NCBI RefSeq assembly: GCF_963924675.1
Contig: NC_089238.1
Span: forward strand, 42,178,879 to 42,242,878
DNA: 64,000 nucleotides
Direction of reading: 5' to 3'
Source of the DNA: Phocoena phocoena
Taxonomy: Eukaryota; Chordata; Mammalia; Artiodactyla; Phocoenidae
How positions within the stretch are numbered: the stretch's first letter is position 1; each line of letters begins with the position of its first letter. Made by a program: the position numbers and the translations under genes. This document shows positions 10,309 to 21,599 of this stretch, in pieces. A model generated the notes under the pieces. It did no database searches and was not told where the DNA came from. It saw nothing but the letters and a program-made list of their open reading frames with translations.

Positions 10309-10485
10309 TTTTTTTTTTTTTTTTTTTTGTGGTATGCGGGCCTCTCACTGTTGTGGTCTCTCCCGTTGCGGAGCATAGGCTCCGGACGCGCTCCGCGGCA
10401 TGTGGGATCTTCCCGGACCGGGGCACGAGCCCGTGTCCCCTGAATCGGCAGGCGGACTCTCAACCACTGCGCCACCAGGGAAGCC
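10309..10485 (-). repeat. CHR SINE, short-body form with internal deletion
   Basis: Flanked by ctatgggcattctt at 10295-10308 and 10486-10499. The segment between 'ccggacgcg' and 'ctccgcggcatg' (about 10387-10390) lacks roughly 34 bases present in sibling copies such as 13506-13713. Confidence 0.92.
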
Positions 10486-10780
10486 CTATGGGCATTCTTG
10501 TAACAATTAAAAAAAAAAAAAAAAGTAAATAAGATGAAAAACTTTTAGATGTCAACTTTAAAATGTGCAAGGAGATACATATTCTTAGGCAGTAGTTTCT
10601 TTTCTTTTTCTTTTTTTCTTGTAAAATATAATATACATTCAAAGAATGCCAAGCTGCTTTCCAAAGCAGTTCCATTTAACACTGCTGCCCAAGCCTAATA
10701 TTGCAGCCGTCTGTTGAGCATATTGCTATATTTGTTGCAAATCTTTTCTCTCACTCTATGGTTTATCTGTTATACTCTTT

Positions 10781-11115
10781 TTTTTTTTTTTTTTGGCTGT
10801 GTTGGGTCTAAGTTGCTGTATGCGGGCTTTTCTCTAGTTGCGGCGCGCCGTGGCTACTCTTCGTTGTGGTGCGCAGGCTTCTCATTGCGGTGGCTTCTCT
10901 TGTTGTGGAGCACGGGCTCTAGGCGCGAGGGCTTCAGTAATTGTGGCACGTGGGCTCAGTAGTTGTGGCTCGCGGGCCCAAGAGCGCAGGCTAAGTAGTT
11001 GTGCCGCACGGACTTAGTTGCTCCGCGGCATGTGGGATCTTCCTGGACCAGGGCTTGAACCCGTGTCCCCCGTATTGGCAGGCGGATTCTTAACCACTGT
11101 GCCACCAGGCAAGCC
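10781..11115 (-). repeat. CHR SINE, long form
   Basis: Target duplication ctgttatactcttt at 10767-10780 and 11116-11129, with poly(T) at the left and the head at the right. Confidence 0.92.
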
Positions 11116-11397
11116 CTGTTATACTCTTTATGTAGTATACTTAAGAACCACTGTGTAATTTTAGTGTAATTGAATTTATCATTCTTTTCCTATATCATGA
11201 GCGCTGTCAGTGGTTTGTTGAAGAAATTCTTTCCTTCATAAGTCATGAATATACTATTTTCTAAAAAGCTGTAGATTTTTGCCTTTCACCTTTAAGTCTT
11301 TATCCACCTGGATTTGATATTTGTGTATGGCGTGAAGTAAGGTCCAATTTCATTTTTTTTCCCCAATAGGTATACAGGGATCCCAGCACCATTTTTT

Positions 11398-12055
11398 TTT
11401 TTTTTACATCTCTATTGGAGTATAATTGCTTTACAATGGTGTGTTAGTTTCTGCTTTATAACAAAGTGAATCAGTTATACATATACATATGTTCCCATAT
11501 CTCTTCCCTCTTGTGTCTCACTCCCTCCCACCCTCCCTATCCCACCCCTCCAGGCGGTCACAAAGCACCGAGCTGATCTCCCTGTGCTATGTGGCTGCTT
11601 CCCACTAGCTATCTACCTTACGTTTGGTAGTGTATATATATCCATGCCTCTCGCTTTGTCACAGCTTACCCTTCCCCCTCCCCATATCCTCAAGTCCATT
11701 CTCCAGTAGGTCTGTGTCTTTATTCCTGTCTTACCCCTAGGTTCTTCATGACATTTTTGTTTTCTTAAATTCTATTGTGTTAGCATACGGTATTTGTCTT
11801 CCTCTTTCTGACTTCACTCTGTATGACAGACTCTAGATCTATCCACCTCATTACAAATAGTTCAATTTCGTTTCTTTTTATGGCTGAGTAATATTCCATT
11901 GTATATATGTGCCACATCTTCTTTATCCATTCATCCGATGATGATTAGGTTGTTTCCATCTCCGGGCTATTGTAAATAGAGCTGCAATGAATATTTTGGC
12001 ACATGACTCTTTTTGAATTATGGTTTTCTCAGGGTATATGCCCAGTAGTGGGGTT
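11398..12055 (-). mobile_element. 5'-truncated L1, antisense, young-looking
   Basis: Poly(T) at the left is the L1 tail. Moving right come the 3' UTR antisense ('tctattggagtataattgct') and then the C-terminal end of ORF2. Its minus-strand reading contains MFIAALFTIARRWKQPKCP- and MWHIYTMEYYSAIKRNEI-like motifs, typical of L1 ORF2p C-termini. Target duplication ccagcaccatttttt at 11383-11397 and 12056-12070. Truncated at the 5' side, so inactive. Confidence 0.85.
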
Positions 12056-12209
12056 CCAGCACCATTTTTTAAAAAGATCTTTTCCTACTCTCTATGGTGC
12101 CTCCTTTGTTATAAATTACATGGCCATAGAAGTGTGTCTGTTTCTAGGGATACACCATTTTTCAAAATCATTTGATGGCATGTGCAAGCAGAAAAATTAT
12201 GAAAACCAC

Positions 12210-12300
12210 TCTGTTAAACAAATTGTGTGGCCTTTGTCTAGTCATTTAACTTCCCTGAGTTCCCTGCACTATTGGGAGAATATAATGGGGTCGCCCAGTA
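12210..12300 (+). repeat. MIR-like fragment
   Basis: 'cctttgtctagtcatttaac ... cctgagttccctgcac ... gggagaatataatggggtcg' resembles the MIR core. Diverged and short. Confidence 0.4.
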
Positions 12301-12339
12301 AAACAGCTAGACGTTTTGACATAATAAGCCTCAGGTAGC

Positions 12340-12884
12340 AGTAGTAGAAGATTTGTGGTTTTTTTCCTTTTTTCTTTCTGTTGTTATATTTCAAGTGCTA
12401 TGGAGTACATGGAAACCACACCTGCTTGTGTCAGGAACTGCCAGAGGATGTGACATTTGGGTGGGTCGCGAATTACGGTGGAATCTGTCATCCTTTTTCA
12501 TGACGGCAATCTGTTGGCTGTCCATGGCGCATTTCCCATGTGTGTTTCATCTGCATTATATTTTATCTGGCTTAGAAGGTCCTAGAGGGAAAGCACTGTG
12601 CCCTGCCCCATGTGTTGCTTGTGGGGACCCCCAGTAGCAGTTGCCTAAGAAGACCTAGAATTGGGCTGGCTCCATGTCTGTTAGACACAGACATGTCACC
12701 CAGGGCAGGGCTGGGCCTTTTAAAAATTCCTGCCACTGTAGTGCTGCAGGATTCCTGAGTTTCACCCACACACTGCTCCCTCTCCAAACCCCAGCCAACG
12801 GCCAGCACACATACTGCCAAGGAACTCACCCACTCACCCCCAGCGCTACCACCCACTGGAGTGGTGAAATCCATACCACATCCC
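12340..12884. other. Intergenic, nothing recognised
   Basis: No gene or named repeat is seen. Confidence 0.45.
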
Positions 12885-12975
12885 CTGTACAGTCTTACCT
12901 CTGGGAGAGAGAGCATAGGGTCTTGCACACAGTAGACACTCGATAAGCATCAGTTGAATAACAAATGAGTAACCA
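12885..12975 (+). repeat. L2 LINE 3' terminus, sense
   Basis: 'catagggtcttgcacacagt' then 'agacactcgataagcatcag' and 'ttgaataacaaatgag', the L2 3' end. Confidence 0.6.
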
Positions 12976-13057
12976 TATTAAGATTAGGATAGAGGAGCAC
13001 ATTTCCATCTGCTGCAGTGTAGCAAGAAGTGGGTAGGTAATGTGCTGTCCCCAGTCC

Positions 13058-13215
13058 TGAGTGTGCATTGGAATCACGGTGGGGAGGGGAGGGCTGTTAA
13101 ATACACAGATTCCCTCCCCCCAGCTAATGAATTAGAACAGAGAAGGAATATGCAGAAAGGAGTTATTTTAAATTAAATTCTCTGGGAGATTCTGGTTTTG
13201 ATGCCCAGTCAGGGA
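13058..13215 (+). repeat. MER5-like hAT fragment
   Basis: 'gcattggaatcacggtgggg', 'gctgttaaatacacagattc' and 'tctgggagattctggttttg' recall the MER5A (hAT-Charlie) nonautonomous element. Diverged. Confidence 0.45.
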
Positions 13216-13384
13216 TGGGAATGATAGGATTATTAAACCTCTGGACCCATTCTTCATTAAAAGTACCAATTTGACCATCTATCAAAATTTAAAATTTGCA
13301 TGCCTTTGAACCTACATTTCTTCCTAGATTTTATCCTATGCCCCAAAATATAGACACAAAGTTATTTGGGGCAGCATTTTTTTT

Positions 13385-13490
13385 GTTTTGGTTGCGCCAG
13401 GTCTTAGTTGCGGCAGATGGGCTCCTTATTTGCAGCACTTGTGCTCCTTAGTTGCAGCCAGCGGGCTCCTTATTTGTGGCTTGCTGGCTC
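13385..13490 (-). repeat. CHR-related SINE, truncated, first of a same-target pair
   Basis: 'ggttgcgccaggtcttagtt' followed by three imperfect 'ttgcagc..gggctccttatt' units. The tRNA-like head is missing. It lies between ggggcagcatttt (13368-13380) and ggggcagcattttt (13491-13504). Confidence 0.75.
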
Positions 13491-13505
13491 GGGGCAGCAT
13501 TTTTT

Positions 13506-13714
13506 TTTTTTTTTTTTAATTGCTGTACGCGGGCCTCTCACTGTTGTGGCCTCTCACGTTGTGGAGCACAGGCTCCGGACGCGCAGGCTCAGCGGCCATG
13601 GCTCAGGGGCCTAGCTGCTCCGCGGCATGTGGGATCTTCCCGGACCGGGGCACGAACCCGTGTCCCCTACATCGGCAGGCAGACTCTCAACCACTGCGTC
13701 ACCAGGGAAGCCCT
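13506..13714 (-). repeat. CHR SINE, short-body form, second of a same-target pair
   Basis: Between the second target copy (13491-13504) and a third (cagggcagcattttt, 13715-13729). Standard minus-oriented body and head. Confidence 0.92.
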
Positions 13715-13759
13715 CAGGGCAGCATTTTTGAAACAGAAAAATACTTGAAACGAGGAGAA

Positions 13760-13870
13760 TGCCCATTCATTCATTAAACAAATTTTATTGAGCATTATTC
13801 TCATTACAAGAGACAGCAGTGACAACAAGAAAAATAATAAAGTCCTTACTTTTATAGAGACTTACATTTT
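13760..13870 (-). repeat. L2 LINE 3' fragment, antisense
   Basis: 'cattcattaaacaaatttta', 'ttgagcattattctcatt', 'agtccttacttttatagaga'. Antisense L2 3' end. Confidence 0.6.
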
Positions 13871-14013
13871 ATTCCATCAAAGGAGGACTGAATGAATAAT
13901 TTATGATACACCCAAGCAATGAAATATAATTCTTCCATTGAAAGAAACAAGGTTGGTCAATATATACTGCTTTGAGAAGATGTTCAAGATATATGTCTTT
14001 TATTTTTAAATGA

Positions 14014-14339
14014 GGGGACTTCCCTGGTGGCTCAGTGGTTAAGAATCCACCTGCCAATGCTGGGGACATGGGTTTGAGCCCAGGTTCGGGTAGATCCCAC
14101 ATGTCGCAGAGCAACTAAGCCGGTGCGCCACAACTACTGAGCCTGTGCTCTAGAGCCCATGAGCCACAACTACTGAGCCCACGTGCCACAACTACTGAAG
14201 CCTGCATGCCTAGAGCCTGTGCTCAGCCACAAGAGAAGACATTGTAATGAGAAGCCTGCACACCGCAACAAAGAGAAAGCCCGCACGCAGCAACAAAGAC
14301 CCAACGCAGCAATAAATAAATAAATAAAAATAAATAAAA
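14014..14339 (+). repeat. CHR SINE, long form
   Basis: Plus-oriented: 'ggggacttccctggtggctc' head, 'acaactactgagcc' body repeats, and an (AATA)n-type tail ending near 14339. Confidence 0.9.
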
Positions 14340-15890
14340 TGAAGTATAATTGAAATAACGTTAGATTAGTTTGAATGTATTACCTATTGAAAATCAGTAA
14401 AATAAATTAAGGAAAAAAGAGAAAAGCATGTTACAAAACAGTGCATATAGTATTGTCCTATTTGTGTATGAAGTATATATACTTATGCATAGATATATAC
14501 AAATACACATAAGTAGAAAAAATATGGAAGAATATTCCCAAAAAATTGTTAATGACAGTTATCACTGGGAAATACGATTGAAAGGAGGCAGACTTCATAT
14601 TTCTCTTTATACCCTTTCATGCTTTTTAAACTTTTTAACCTAAGGAAAAATTACTTTTCTAATTTTTTTGACTCAAAGGAAGTCCACATAACCGGGAGAT
14701 TTTAAATTTCCAGCAGGGGGAAGCAGTGATTCTCAAATATTTCTGATGGCAGTGCAAAACAGCATCAGCGTCCACGGATTTCCAATTCCAGGCTCAACAC
14801 TATACTTGCATCACCAGATTATAAAGGAAAATAAAAAGCGATACCACAGAAAACTTAAAATGCTGTAGAAATTGTTGTGACAAAGCAATTCCTATATGGC
14901 TCTTTCTTCTTTAACATCTGTACATGCGTCTACACTGCCTTTTCCCTCTCTGCAGCTCACAGTTTTCTCATCTGGTTTTAACAGATTTTAACTGTCTTAA
15001 AATCGGACAGTTTGACGAGCTAATTTAAAAGATCTCTTTCCAGCTCTAAAGTTCTATGACTTTAAGAATCTAAATCAGCATCAGGAAGAAACAAGCCCCA
15101 GTACCCTCTGAAATTAATTGGCTTGTCAGAGAATCTGCTTTACAGCCCTTAGCTGATCAGGATGAATTATTACCAGTTTATCTGTAGTGTAGATCAAAGA
15201 ATACTTTTTTGGGGGGGAGGGGAGGATGTTGGTATTTATTCACTCCACTGATGGAGAAAAAGGAGAACTCTCCCACTCTATAAATGTTTAGCATGTGTGT
15301 AAAGGTCGAAGGTCTGGTGTTTAGAAATTACACACAGGCTTACGAAAGAATCTTCACTGGGTTGGCCAAATTAAACAGCAGGCAGTTGTAGAGAAATAAA
15401 CACAAGTTAACATTTAACCACTAGTCCCTGTTCTTGCTGCTGAGTCTTTTTCAATAGGAGGGGCCTGAGAGGGTCAGCAGGCCTGCTAACAAGACACTGA
15501 ACTCTTCTGGGAAACAACGCATCTACCACTTTTGTAAAATACATATTTAATATATGTATTTAAGCATCTGAATCATAAACTTTCTCAGCTATTTTTCATG
15601 CCCCAACAGCAGTGCTTTTTTTTTAATGGATAACCCTTAATAAATTGTAACATTTATTTATTTTTTCTTTTAACATTTGCCTAAGATTACACCCCTAAGA
15701 AGTGGCTGAGGCAGGATTCAAACCTGTGACTATTGGGTTCCAAGACCCTCACACTTGACCATGATCCTATATCAATGAAAGGATTCACTTCGTCTGCTTG
15801 CTAGCTGGAAACTGAATATCTGCAAGAATTGTTGGGTTTAAGTATACAAGGTGAATGATTATTGTGTCACAAAGCTCTGTCTAGCTCACG
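14340..15890. other. Intergenic, nothing confidently recognised
   Basis: Unique-looking AT-rich sequence. A short stretch at 14725-14830 ('gcagtgattctcaaatattt') is faintly MER5-like but too weak to call. Confidence 0.45.
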
Positions 15891-16040
15891 TATATTAAGC
15901 ACTTACTATGTGCTTGCTAGTCTCCGTCAGATGCTGGGGGTAAGGGTGTCAAAAGATGAATTAGACTTGATCATTGCACTTTAAGAAACTTCTAGTTTTT
16001 GGAGCTGACAAGTATACAAACATAACATGTGAAAAATAAT
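15890..16040 (-). repeat. L2 LINE 3' fragment, antisense
   Basis: 'attaagcacttactatgtgc', then 'cagatgctgggggtaagggt', then 'cttctagtttttggagctga'. Confidence 0.6.
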
Positions 16041-16074
16041 AGGAAAACACAAATAAGGAAGAAGAAATCAAGGC

Positions 16075-16230
16075 AGCAAAGCAGGATGGTTAAATCAGTG
16101 GGCTGTGGAGTCCAGTTCTTACCTGTGGGACCTCTAAGCCTCATTTTTCTCATCTGTAATATGGGGATAGCCTTTAGTCTAGGTAATTGCTCTGAGGGGT
16201 AAATGATGTAATGTATTATTGTTTTTTTAA
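16075..16230 (+). repeat. MIR SINE, sense
   Basis: 'ggatggttaaatcagtgggc', 'tggagtccagttct', 'cctcatttttctcatctgta', 'atatggggatag'. Confidence 0.7.
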
Positions 16231-16885
16231 CTGAAAAAGAACTTATTTATTTATTTATAATGTATTATTAAATTGCTTAACGTTGAACCTGGCGGATGGA
16301 AAGACTTGTTAAAATATATTGTTTGATAAAGCTTAAGCAAAATAAGAATCATGCATGCCACCACGTTTCTGGGGTGTTGATGCCCCTTTCTCAAATTCTT
16401 CTGAATTTCCCAGCTCCAAGAGTCCCATTTCCTTGAGATTTATTGTTTTCCCTGGCTTAGGTACCTTTTGATCCTACTAGGATGTCTCCAGGAAGGAATG
16501 ATGTGGCAAAGGGGCCGCAGCCCCCATACACCAAAAGCTTGAGCTACATCACAGGGTAGGAGAGCTGAGACTGGGAACAGCCCTCAGGACAGGCAAATCG
16601 GGAGAATCATCCCCAAGTGGTTGTTATAAGACGTCTAGGACCCACTCCCGAGATTTTCATTCTGTTCCAAATTGATCTTTGATACATACTTTACTAATAT
16701 TTGAATATAATTGTAATCATAGGAAGGGTTTCACATGATTTTATCCTGCAATCAGTTCCCTTCCCAGCCCATTTATTTACTGTTTTCTCCCAAACACTGA
16801 CTCACCTCCTTCATCCTGAGTCAAGGACACTGCTTTGATATGCTACAGTGGCTGCCCCTTTCAGCCTTGGCATGAGTCTTGGCAT
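16231..16885. other. Intergenic, nothing recognised
   Basis: No gene or named repeat is seen. Confidence 0.45.
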
Positions 16886-16889
16886 GAGG

Positions 16890-17110
16890 ACAGATGAGTT
16901 CTTTCATCTGAAACCCTCTGCCTCTTGACAGCCATGCATATGCTAACACCTCTCCTCTCAAACCCACTAAAAACTCACCTCCTTCTGGAAGCCTTTCCTG
17001 CTGAGTTCTTTACTTTTGCAGTCCTGTTCCGTGCCACAGGTGCAACTGGGGTTGTTGGGATGTAGCCAGGCAAGTGTTCTTGTGTCTTTGTTGTGTGTGT
17101 AAGTTCTGGT
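16890..17110 (+). repeat. L2 LINE fragment, sense
   Basis: 'aactcacctccttctggaag' followed by 'cctttcctgctgagttcttt' is the classic L2 coding-end/3' motif. Confidence 0.55.
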
Positions 17111-17534
17111 TCTTTCCACCAGAGGCAGCATGGATTTGTGGAGAGGGCAGGGCCTCCGGAATCTGGCATGAATTTGTACAGCAGCACCACTCGTGAGTTC
17201 TCAGATTCATTCTGGCTGTCCTTTGTCACCTTGGGACTGCTGCTTTATTCTCCTGTGAAGTCGTCTTCCATCCTGGCTTCTCCAGGCAGCTGTCCCCTCC
17301 CTGCTCCACTTTCCTTCTCTCCCAGAGTGGACAGAGGGCCCTCTTCTAACTTCCCCAAGCACAATTAAGACCATACGTGTGCCCCACCATTTCCTGTAGT
17401 GTCCTCTGTCAAGGAGGGTTGATTTATAGGCCCTTCTTCCCTGAATTCTTGTAAGAAAGAAATGCGATCGGGCATGTTCACGGGACTTGGCATGCAACAG
17501 GTCATGGCAGATACTTTAGACTGACTGGTTTGCT

Positions 17535-18020
17535 CCAAATCCATTCCAGCCCTGTCCTAGCTCACTTCCCGAACTGCAGAGGCTGGAGAGATAAACATGA
17601 CAACATTTCTCAAACTCCCTTGCGGCTCTGGTTCTGTTTATGACTTAGATTCCATTTGTGTGAGACTTTAGAGCTATGAGCTACGTGGAGGGACAGGCAG
17701 GTGTGAAGCATCCGTTTTGTTGAGGCCGATCATGGCAAAGGCAACGTGATCCTAGAAACATCAGCTGTGGTGGCAGCTTAGCAGTTCTGAAACTTCTGGA
17801 TGATGACAGAGGCTGTGGCTTGTTTGTCAATGAGTTCTGCAGTATAATTTTAGGAGTCATTCCTGGATGTTTAGCCTAGAGTCTATTTCTTAACTTTCTT
17901 ACTGATTCTGTGAGCTAGACATACCCTTTAATAAATCCCTTTGTGCTTAAATTAGCAAGAGTGGAACCTGTTGTCTGCGACCAAGAAAACTGACCGTTAT
18001 GTAGGTGCTCAATAAATGTT
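17535..18020 (+). repeat. Probable old interspersed repeat, family not identified
   Basis: Ends with 'aataaatccctttgtgctta' and 'ttgtctgcgaccaagaaaac', a phrase I associate with an old dispersed mammalian element. I cannot name the family with confidence. Confidence 0.35.
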
Positions 18021-18081
18021 AGCTGTTACTATTATTTAAATACTGTGTTGAAGTCTTGGCAAATTACATTTCAGGGAGGAA

Positions 18082-18456
18082 ATTTTATTTTATTTTATTT
18101 TTTTATAAATTTATTTATTTTATCTATTTATATTTGGCTGTGTTGGGTCTTCGCTACTGCGCGCCGGCTTTCTCTAGTTGTGGCGAGCGGTGGCTACTCT
18201 TTGTTGCGGTGCGCAGGATTCTCATTGTGGTGGCTTCTCATTATGGAGCACAGGCTCTAGGCACGCAGGCTTCAGTAGTTGCAGCACACAGGCTCAGTAG
18301 TTGTGGCTCACGGGCTCTAGAGCACAAGCTCAGTAGTTGTGGCGCACAGGCTTAGTTGCTACGCGGCATGTGGGATCTTCCCGGACCAGGGATCAAACCT
18401 GTGTCCCCTGCATTGGCACGCGGATTCTTAACCACTGTGCCACCAGGGAAGTCCCC
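18082..18456 (-). repeat. CHR SINE, long form
   Basis: Tail side of ttta/tttatt repeats at 18082-18132, body with 'agtagttgtggctcacggg', head 'ccaccagggaagtcccc' at the right. Confidence 0.9.
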
Positions 18457-18544
18457 ATCCTGATGTCTTGATTCAACTAAAATCCTTTTGGAGGACTATA
18501 AATCCATTATCCACCTCAATTTAGAGATAAGGAGTGGTAAGAAA

Positions 18545-18630
18545 TTTTTTTTTTTTGGCTACGCCTCATGTCATGCACGATATTAGTTCCCAGACCAGGG
18601 ATCGAACCACTGCGCTGCCAGGGAAGCCCC
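18545..18630 (-). repeat. CHR SINE, minimal form, truncated
   Basis: Poly(T), 'ggctacgcctcatgtcatgc', 'cagaccagggatcgaacc', then the head 'gccagggaagcccc'. Confidence 0.8.
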
Positions 18631-18685
18631 AGGAAGGACATTTTAAACTAGCAACTGGATAAGACCATGTAAAATGATTTCTACA

Positions 18686-18895
18686 GTAGCACTGTCCCAA
18701 AGAGCTTTCTTTGATGATGGAAATGTTCTATATTTGCACCCAATATGGTAGCCACTGGTTATATGTGGCTATTGAGCCCTTGAAGTGTGGCTACTATGAC
18801 TGAGGAACTGAATTTTTAATTTGATTTAATTTTAATTCTCTTATATTAAAAAATAAATAACACATGAAGTTGGTGGCTACTGTGTTGGACAGCAT
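18686..18895 (+). repeat. hAT-type nonautonomous DNA transposon fragment
   Basis: 'agcactgtcccaaagagctt' at one end and 'tgttggacagcatagtcc' at the other form an imperfect terminal inverted repeat. The interior has 'gtagccactggttatatgtg' and 'ctattgagcccttgaagtgt', a common mammalian hAT-Charlie-type element. The subfamily name is uncertain. Confidence 0.55.
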
Positions 18896-19236
18896 AGTCC
18901 TCGAGTGTCTCAGCCTTACCTTCCAGAAGGGTCTTGACAGCCTTCTCTGTCTCTAGCCAAGAAACTTCTTCATCAGTTCTTCCTCAATCCCCACTCTCAG
19001 GCCACATCTTGATAATCTACAGAGGTTCAACATGCCCGCAACAATGACAACTTTGACACAAGTTTAGGGTCTCATTGTCCTCAAACTCCATTCCAGGATT
19101 GCAAATTGGCTTTTTATTTGCAAAACCCAAAAGTTTATGGAAGTACTTTTGCTAAAATGCAATCTGTCTTGAAAGGCAAATCTCAGCTTTCACTTAGAGA
19201 AAGAAAACCATTTATTGTATTAAAAATACATATACA

Positions 19237-19445
19237 GGGCTTCCCTGGTGGTGCAGTGGTTGAGAGTCCGCCTGCCGATGCAGGGGACATGGGTTCATGC
19301 CCCAGTCTGGGAAGATCCCACATGCCGCGGAGCGGCTAGGCCCCTGAGCCATGGCCGCTGAGCCTGCGCATCCAGAGCCTGTGCTCCACAATGAGAGAGG
19401 CCACAACGGTGAGAGGCCCGCGTACCAAAAAAAAAAAAAAAAAAA
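19237..19445 (+). repeat. CHR SINE, short-body form
   Basis: Head 'gggcttccctggtggtgcag', poly(A) end at about 19445. Flanked by aaatacatatacag and a diverged aaattcatatacat. Confidence 0.92.
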
Positions 19446-19509
19446 TTCATATACATATTTCCCATAACATCTAGGTATTGAGTTCCAAAAATATTGGGGT
19501 CCTGTATCA

Positions 19510-19612
19510 GTTAGACAAGTGGTTCTCATATTTTTCTGTGTATTAGAATCACTATAAGAAAGAAACTACTTGCCAGCCACACTCCAGACCAATTAAATTA
19601 GCGTTGTAAGAA
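19510..19612 (+). repeat. MER5-like hAT fragment
   Basis: 'acaagtggttctcatatttt', then 'tgtattagaatcac', is MER5-like. Short and diverged. Confidence 0.4.
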
Positions 19613-20726
19613 ATGATTAAAGACAACCAAAACTTTATCTGCAACACTCTAATTTTTTTCAAAAAAGAAGAATGTATTCCTATATTAACTAGTAATTAAA
19701 AGTTAATAATAATATAATAAAAATAATGGTAGGATTTTAAAACGGGTAATTTATTGTGAGATAAGATAAATAATTATAGACCTGTTATTCAAAGCCAAAC
19801 TGTTTTTTTTCCACTTTGGTTGACTAGAGGCCACAAGGAGACAGTAATCATAGAGCCATCATCCAACAACTCTGGGAAGCTTCTGGAATACAAACATTCA
19901 CAAAGAGTACAGATTTCAATCAGGCTCCTCTTCCATATAGCCACTTTCACATGTTATATGAATAAACCCAAACGATAAACCATAAGTGTTTTATAGACCT
20001 TCCTTCCCATATAACCCAAGGGAAGCTGAGAAAAAAGATAAGAGGTGTCCAAGTTCAGTGTCAGGTGGTCTTTTTATTATTCTCCCCATCCCTCCACTTC
20101 CCTACACACAGATGTTCCCTGTGAAAGAACTTGGCTCTATGCAATTCATTCCCAAATGGGATGGTCCCAAAAAGTTTGACGAGAGGAACTCGCATTTCCT
20201 GAAATGCTTCTCTCTTGACATTAATTCAAATTTAGGAAAGAGCTGCTTAAGCCTTTTATAAATACTCAAGATTGATTTTATTTCCTTCTGTCCTCCTGGT
20301 GCCTCTTTAATCTTCCCAGAGTGATGCTATGACTTTGGTTCATGACTGCAGTGAGTGACAGATAGGAGCTAGCCCTTTCCTCCTGCCCTGATTAAAAAAC
20401 AGTAGGGCGTTTCCCACAACTTGAGGGCCCAGGTGCTTGGAAATACTGCCAAATACTTCTTCCAACTTAAAAAAGAAAGTAATTATATCCTGGGTTATAA
20501 TTATGGATTATATTAATAATAATAATTATTATTAATACCTAACCCATTAATTCTGGGCTAGGTAACATATTCAAAATTTTAAACTTCAGAAGATACAAAG
20601 AGCATAAAGTGACATTTGTTCCTCTGTCCATGTCCCCCAGCTTCCCAGTTCCCTTCCCCAGTGCTACCAGTTTCTGGAGTATCTTCTCCAAAGTAGAGAC
20701 TTTATGCATGTTTAAAAGAACACACT
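19613..20726. other. Intergenic, AT-rich, with a perfect palindrome
   Basis: No gene. A 12+1+12 perfect inverted repeat of the attaataataat type lies at 20512-20536. Confidence 0.5.
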
Positions 20727-20850
20727 GGGAATCCCCTGGCGGTCCAGTGGTTAGGACTCGGCGCTCTCACTGCCAGGGCTCAGGTTCAATCCCTGGTTGA
20801 GGAACTAAGATTCCCCCAAGCCTTGAGGCACAGCCAAAAAAATAAAATAA
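20727..20850 (+). repeat. CHR SINE, minimal form
   Basis: 'gggaatcccctggcggtcca' head, 'ggttcaatccctggttgagg', tail aaaaaaataaaataaaa. Flanked by aaaagaacaca and aaaagaacata. Confidence 0.9.
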
Positions 20851-20939
20851 AAGAACATATTAATGTTTTCTTTCCCCTTTTATTCTTTTATTTTATATTA
20901 ACGATAACACACCATACAAATATAATTTTCATTTGTTTT

Positions 20940-21095
20940 TATTCCTTCTACTCTTGCCACTAGAATGGATGCTGCACGAGGGGAGGGATTTTATGTGGTA
21001 TAATGTTATATCCTCAGCGTGTAGAGTGGTGCCTGGAATATTGTATTGATAGTTTCTCCATAGATATTTGTTGAATAAGTGAATGAACACACACT
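20940..21095 (+). repeat. L2 LINE 3' terminus, sense
   Basis: 'gaatggatgctgcacgaggg', 'gtagagtggtgcctggaata', 'gatatttgttgaataagtga'. Confidence 0.65.
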
Positions 21096-21099
21096 GTTC

Positions 21100-21420
21100 C
21101 ACATCTTGTTTTTTTCCCTTTGGAGATCATCTCATTTCAGTGCATAGGGAACCTCCTTACTTATTTTCATGACTGGATAGTGTTCCATTGTCTGGATTCA
21201 TTATGATTTATTGAATCAGATTCCTACTGATGGACACTAGTTTGTTTCTAATCCTTGGCTCTGAAAAATAGTCCTGACATTCATGTCCTTGTACAAACAT
21301 CATGTCACACATGTGTGAGTATATCTATCTGTAAGAGAAACTCTTAAATGCAGAAGAGCTGGGTCAAAGGGCAAGCTGTGAGGTACATTTTGCCGACTTC
21401 TTTTTAATCAAAAGCACCTT
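21100..21420 (-). repeat. L1 3' fragment, antisense
   Basis: 'gactggatagtgttccattg', 'tgatggacactagtttgttt', 'gggtcaaagggcaagctgtg'. Diverged antisense L1 3' end. Confidence 0.55.
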
Positions 21421-21599
21421 GCCATGTCTAAATAGCGTTACTGTGGTACTGTGGTGCATGGCAGTCGATGTAAGCCTGTTCTAAGGAAATCTATCATTAA
21501 TGAAATTGCTCTGGTTAGGCCTGAATTTACCACTTCTACTTATTCCTGCAAATCCCACAGAACACCACCACCCAGGTTGGCACTGTTGGAACAACAGAT

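Larger units (their letters stand above)
10000..12320 (-). repeat. Old L1 3' region, antisense, broken by two SINEs and a younger L1
   Basis: The segments outside the insertions read in order as antisense L1 ORF2/3' end: 'aacagaatcatgtagaaggt', 'tgctgctatgggcattctt'-type, 'accactgtgtaatttt', 'ggatttgatatttgtgtatg', 'ggtccaatttcatt', 'ccagcaccatttttt', 'ttttcctactctctatgg'. The insertions are at 10309-10485, 10781-11115 and 11398-12055. No intact reading frame remains. Confidence 0.7.

Noticed and set aside
11398..12055. Active L1
   Set aside because: Only the 3' end is present; ORF1, the endonuclease and most of the reverse transcriptase are missing.
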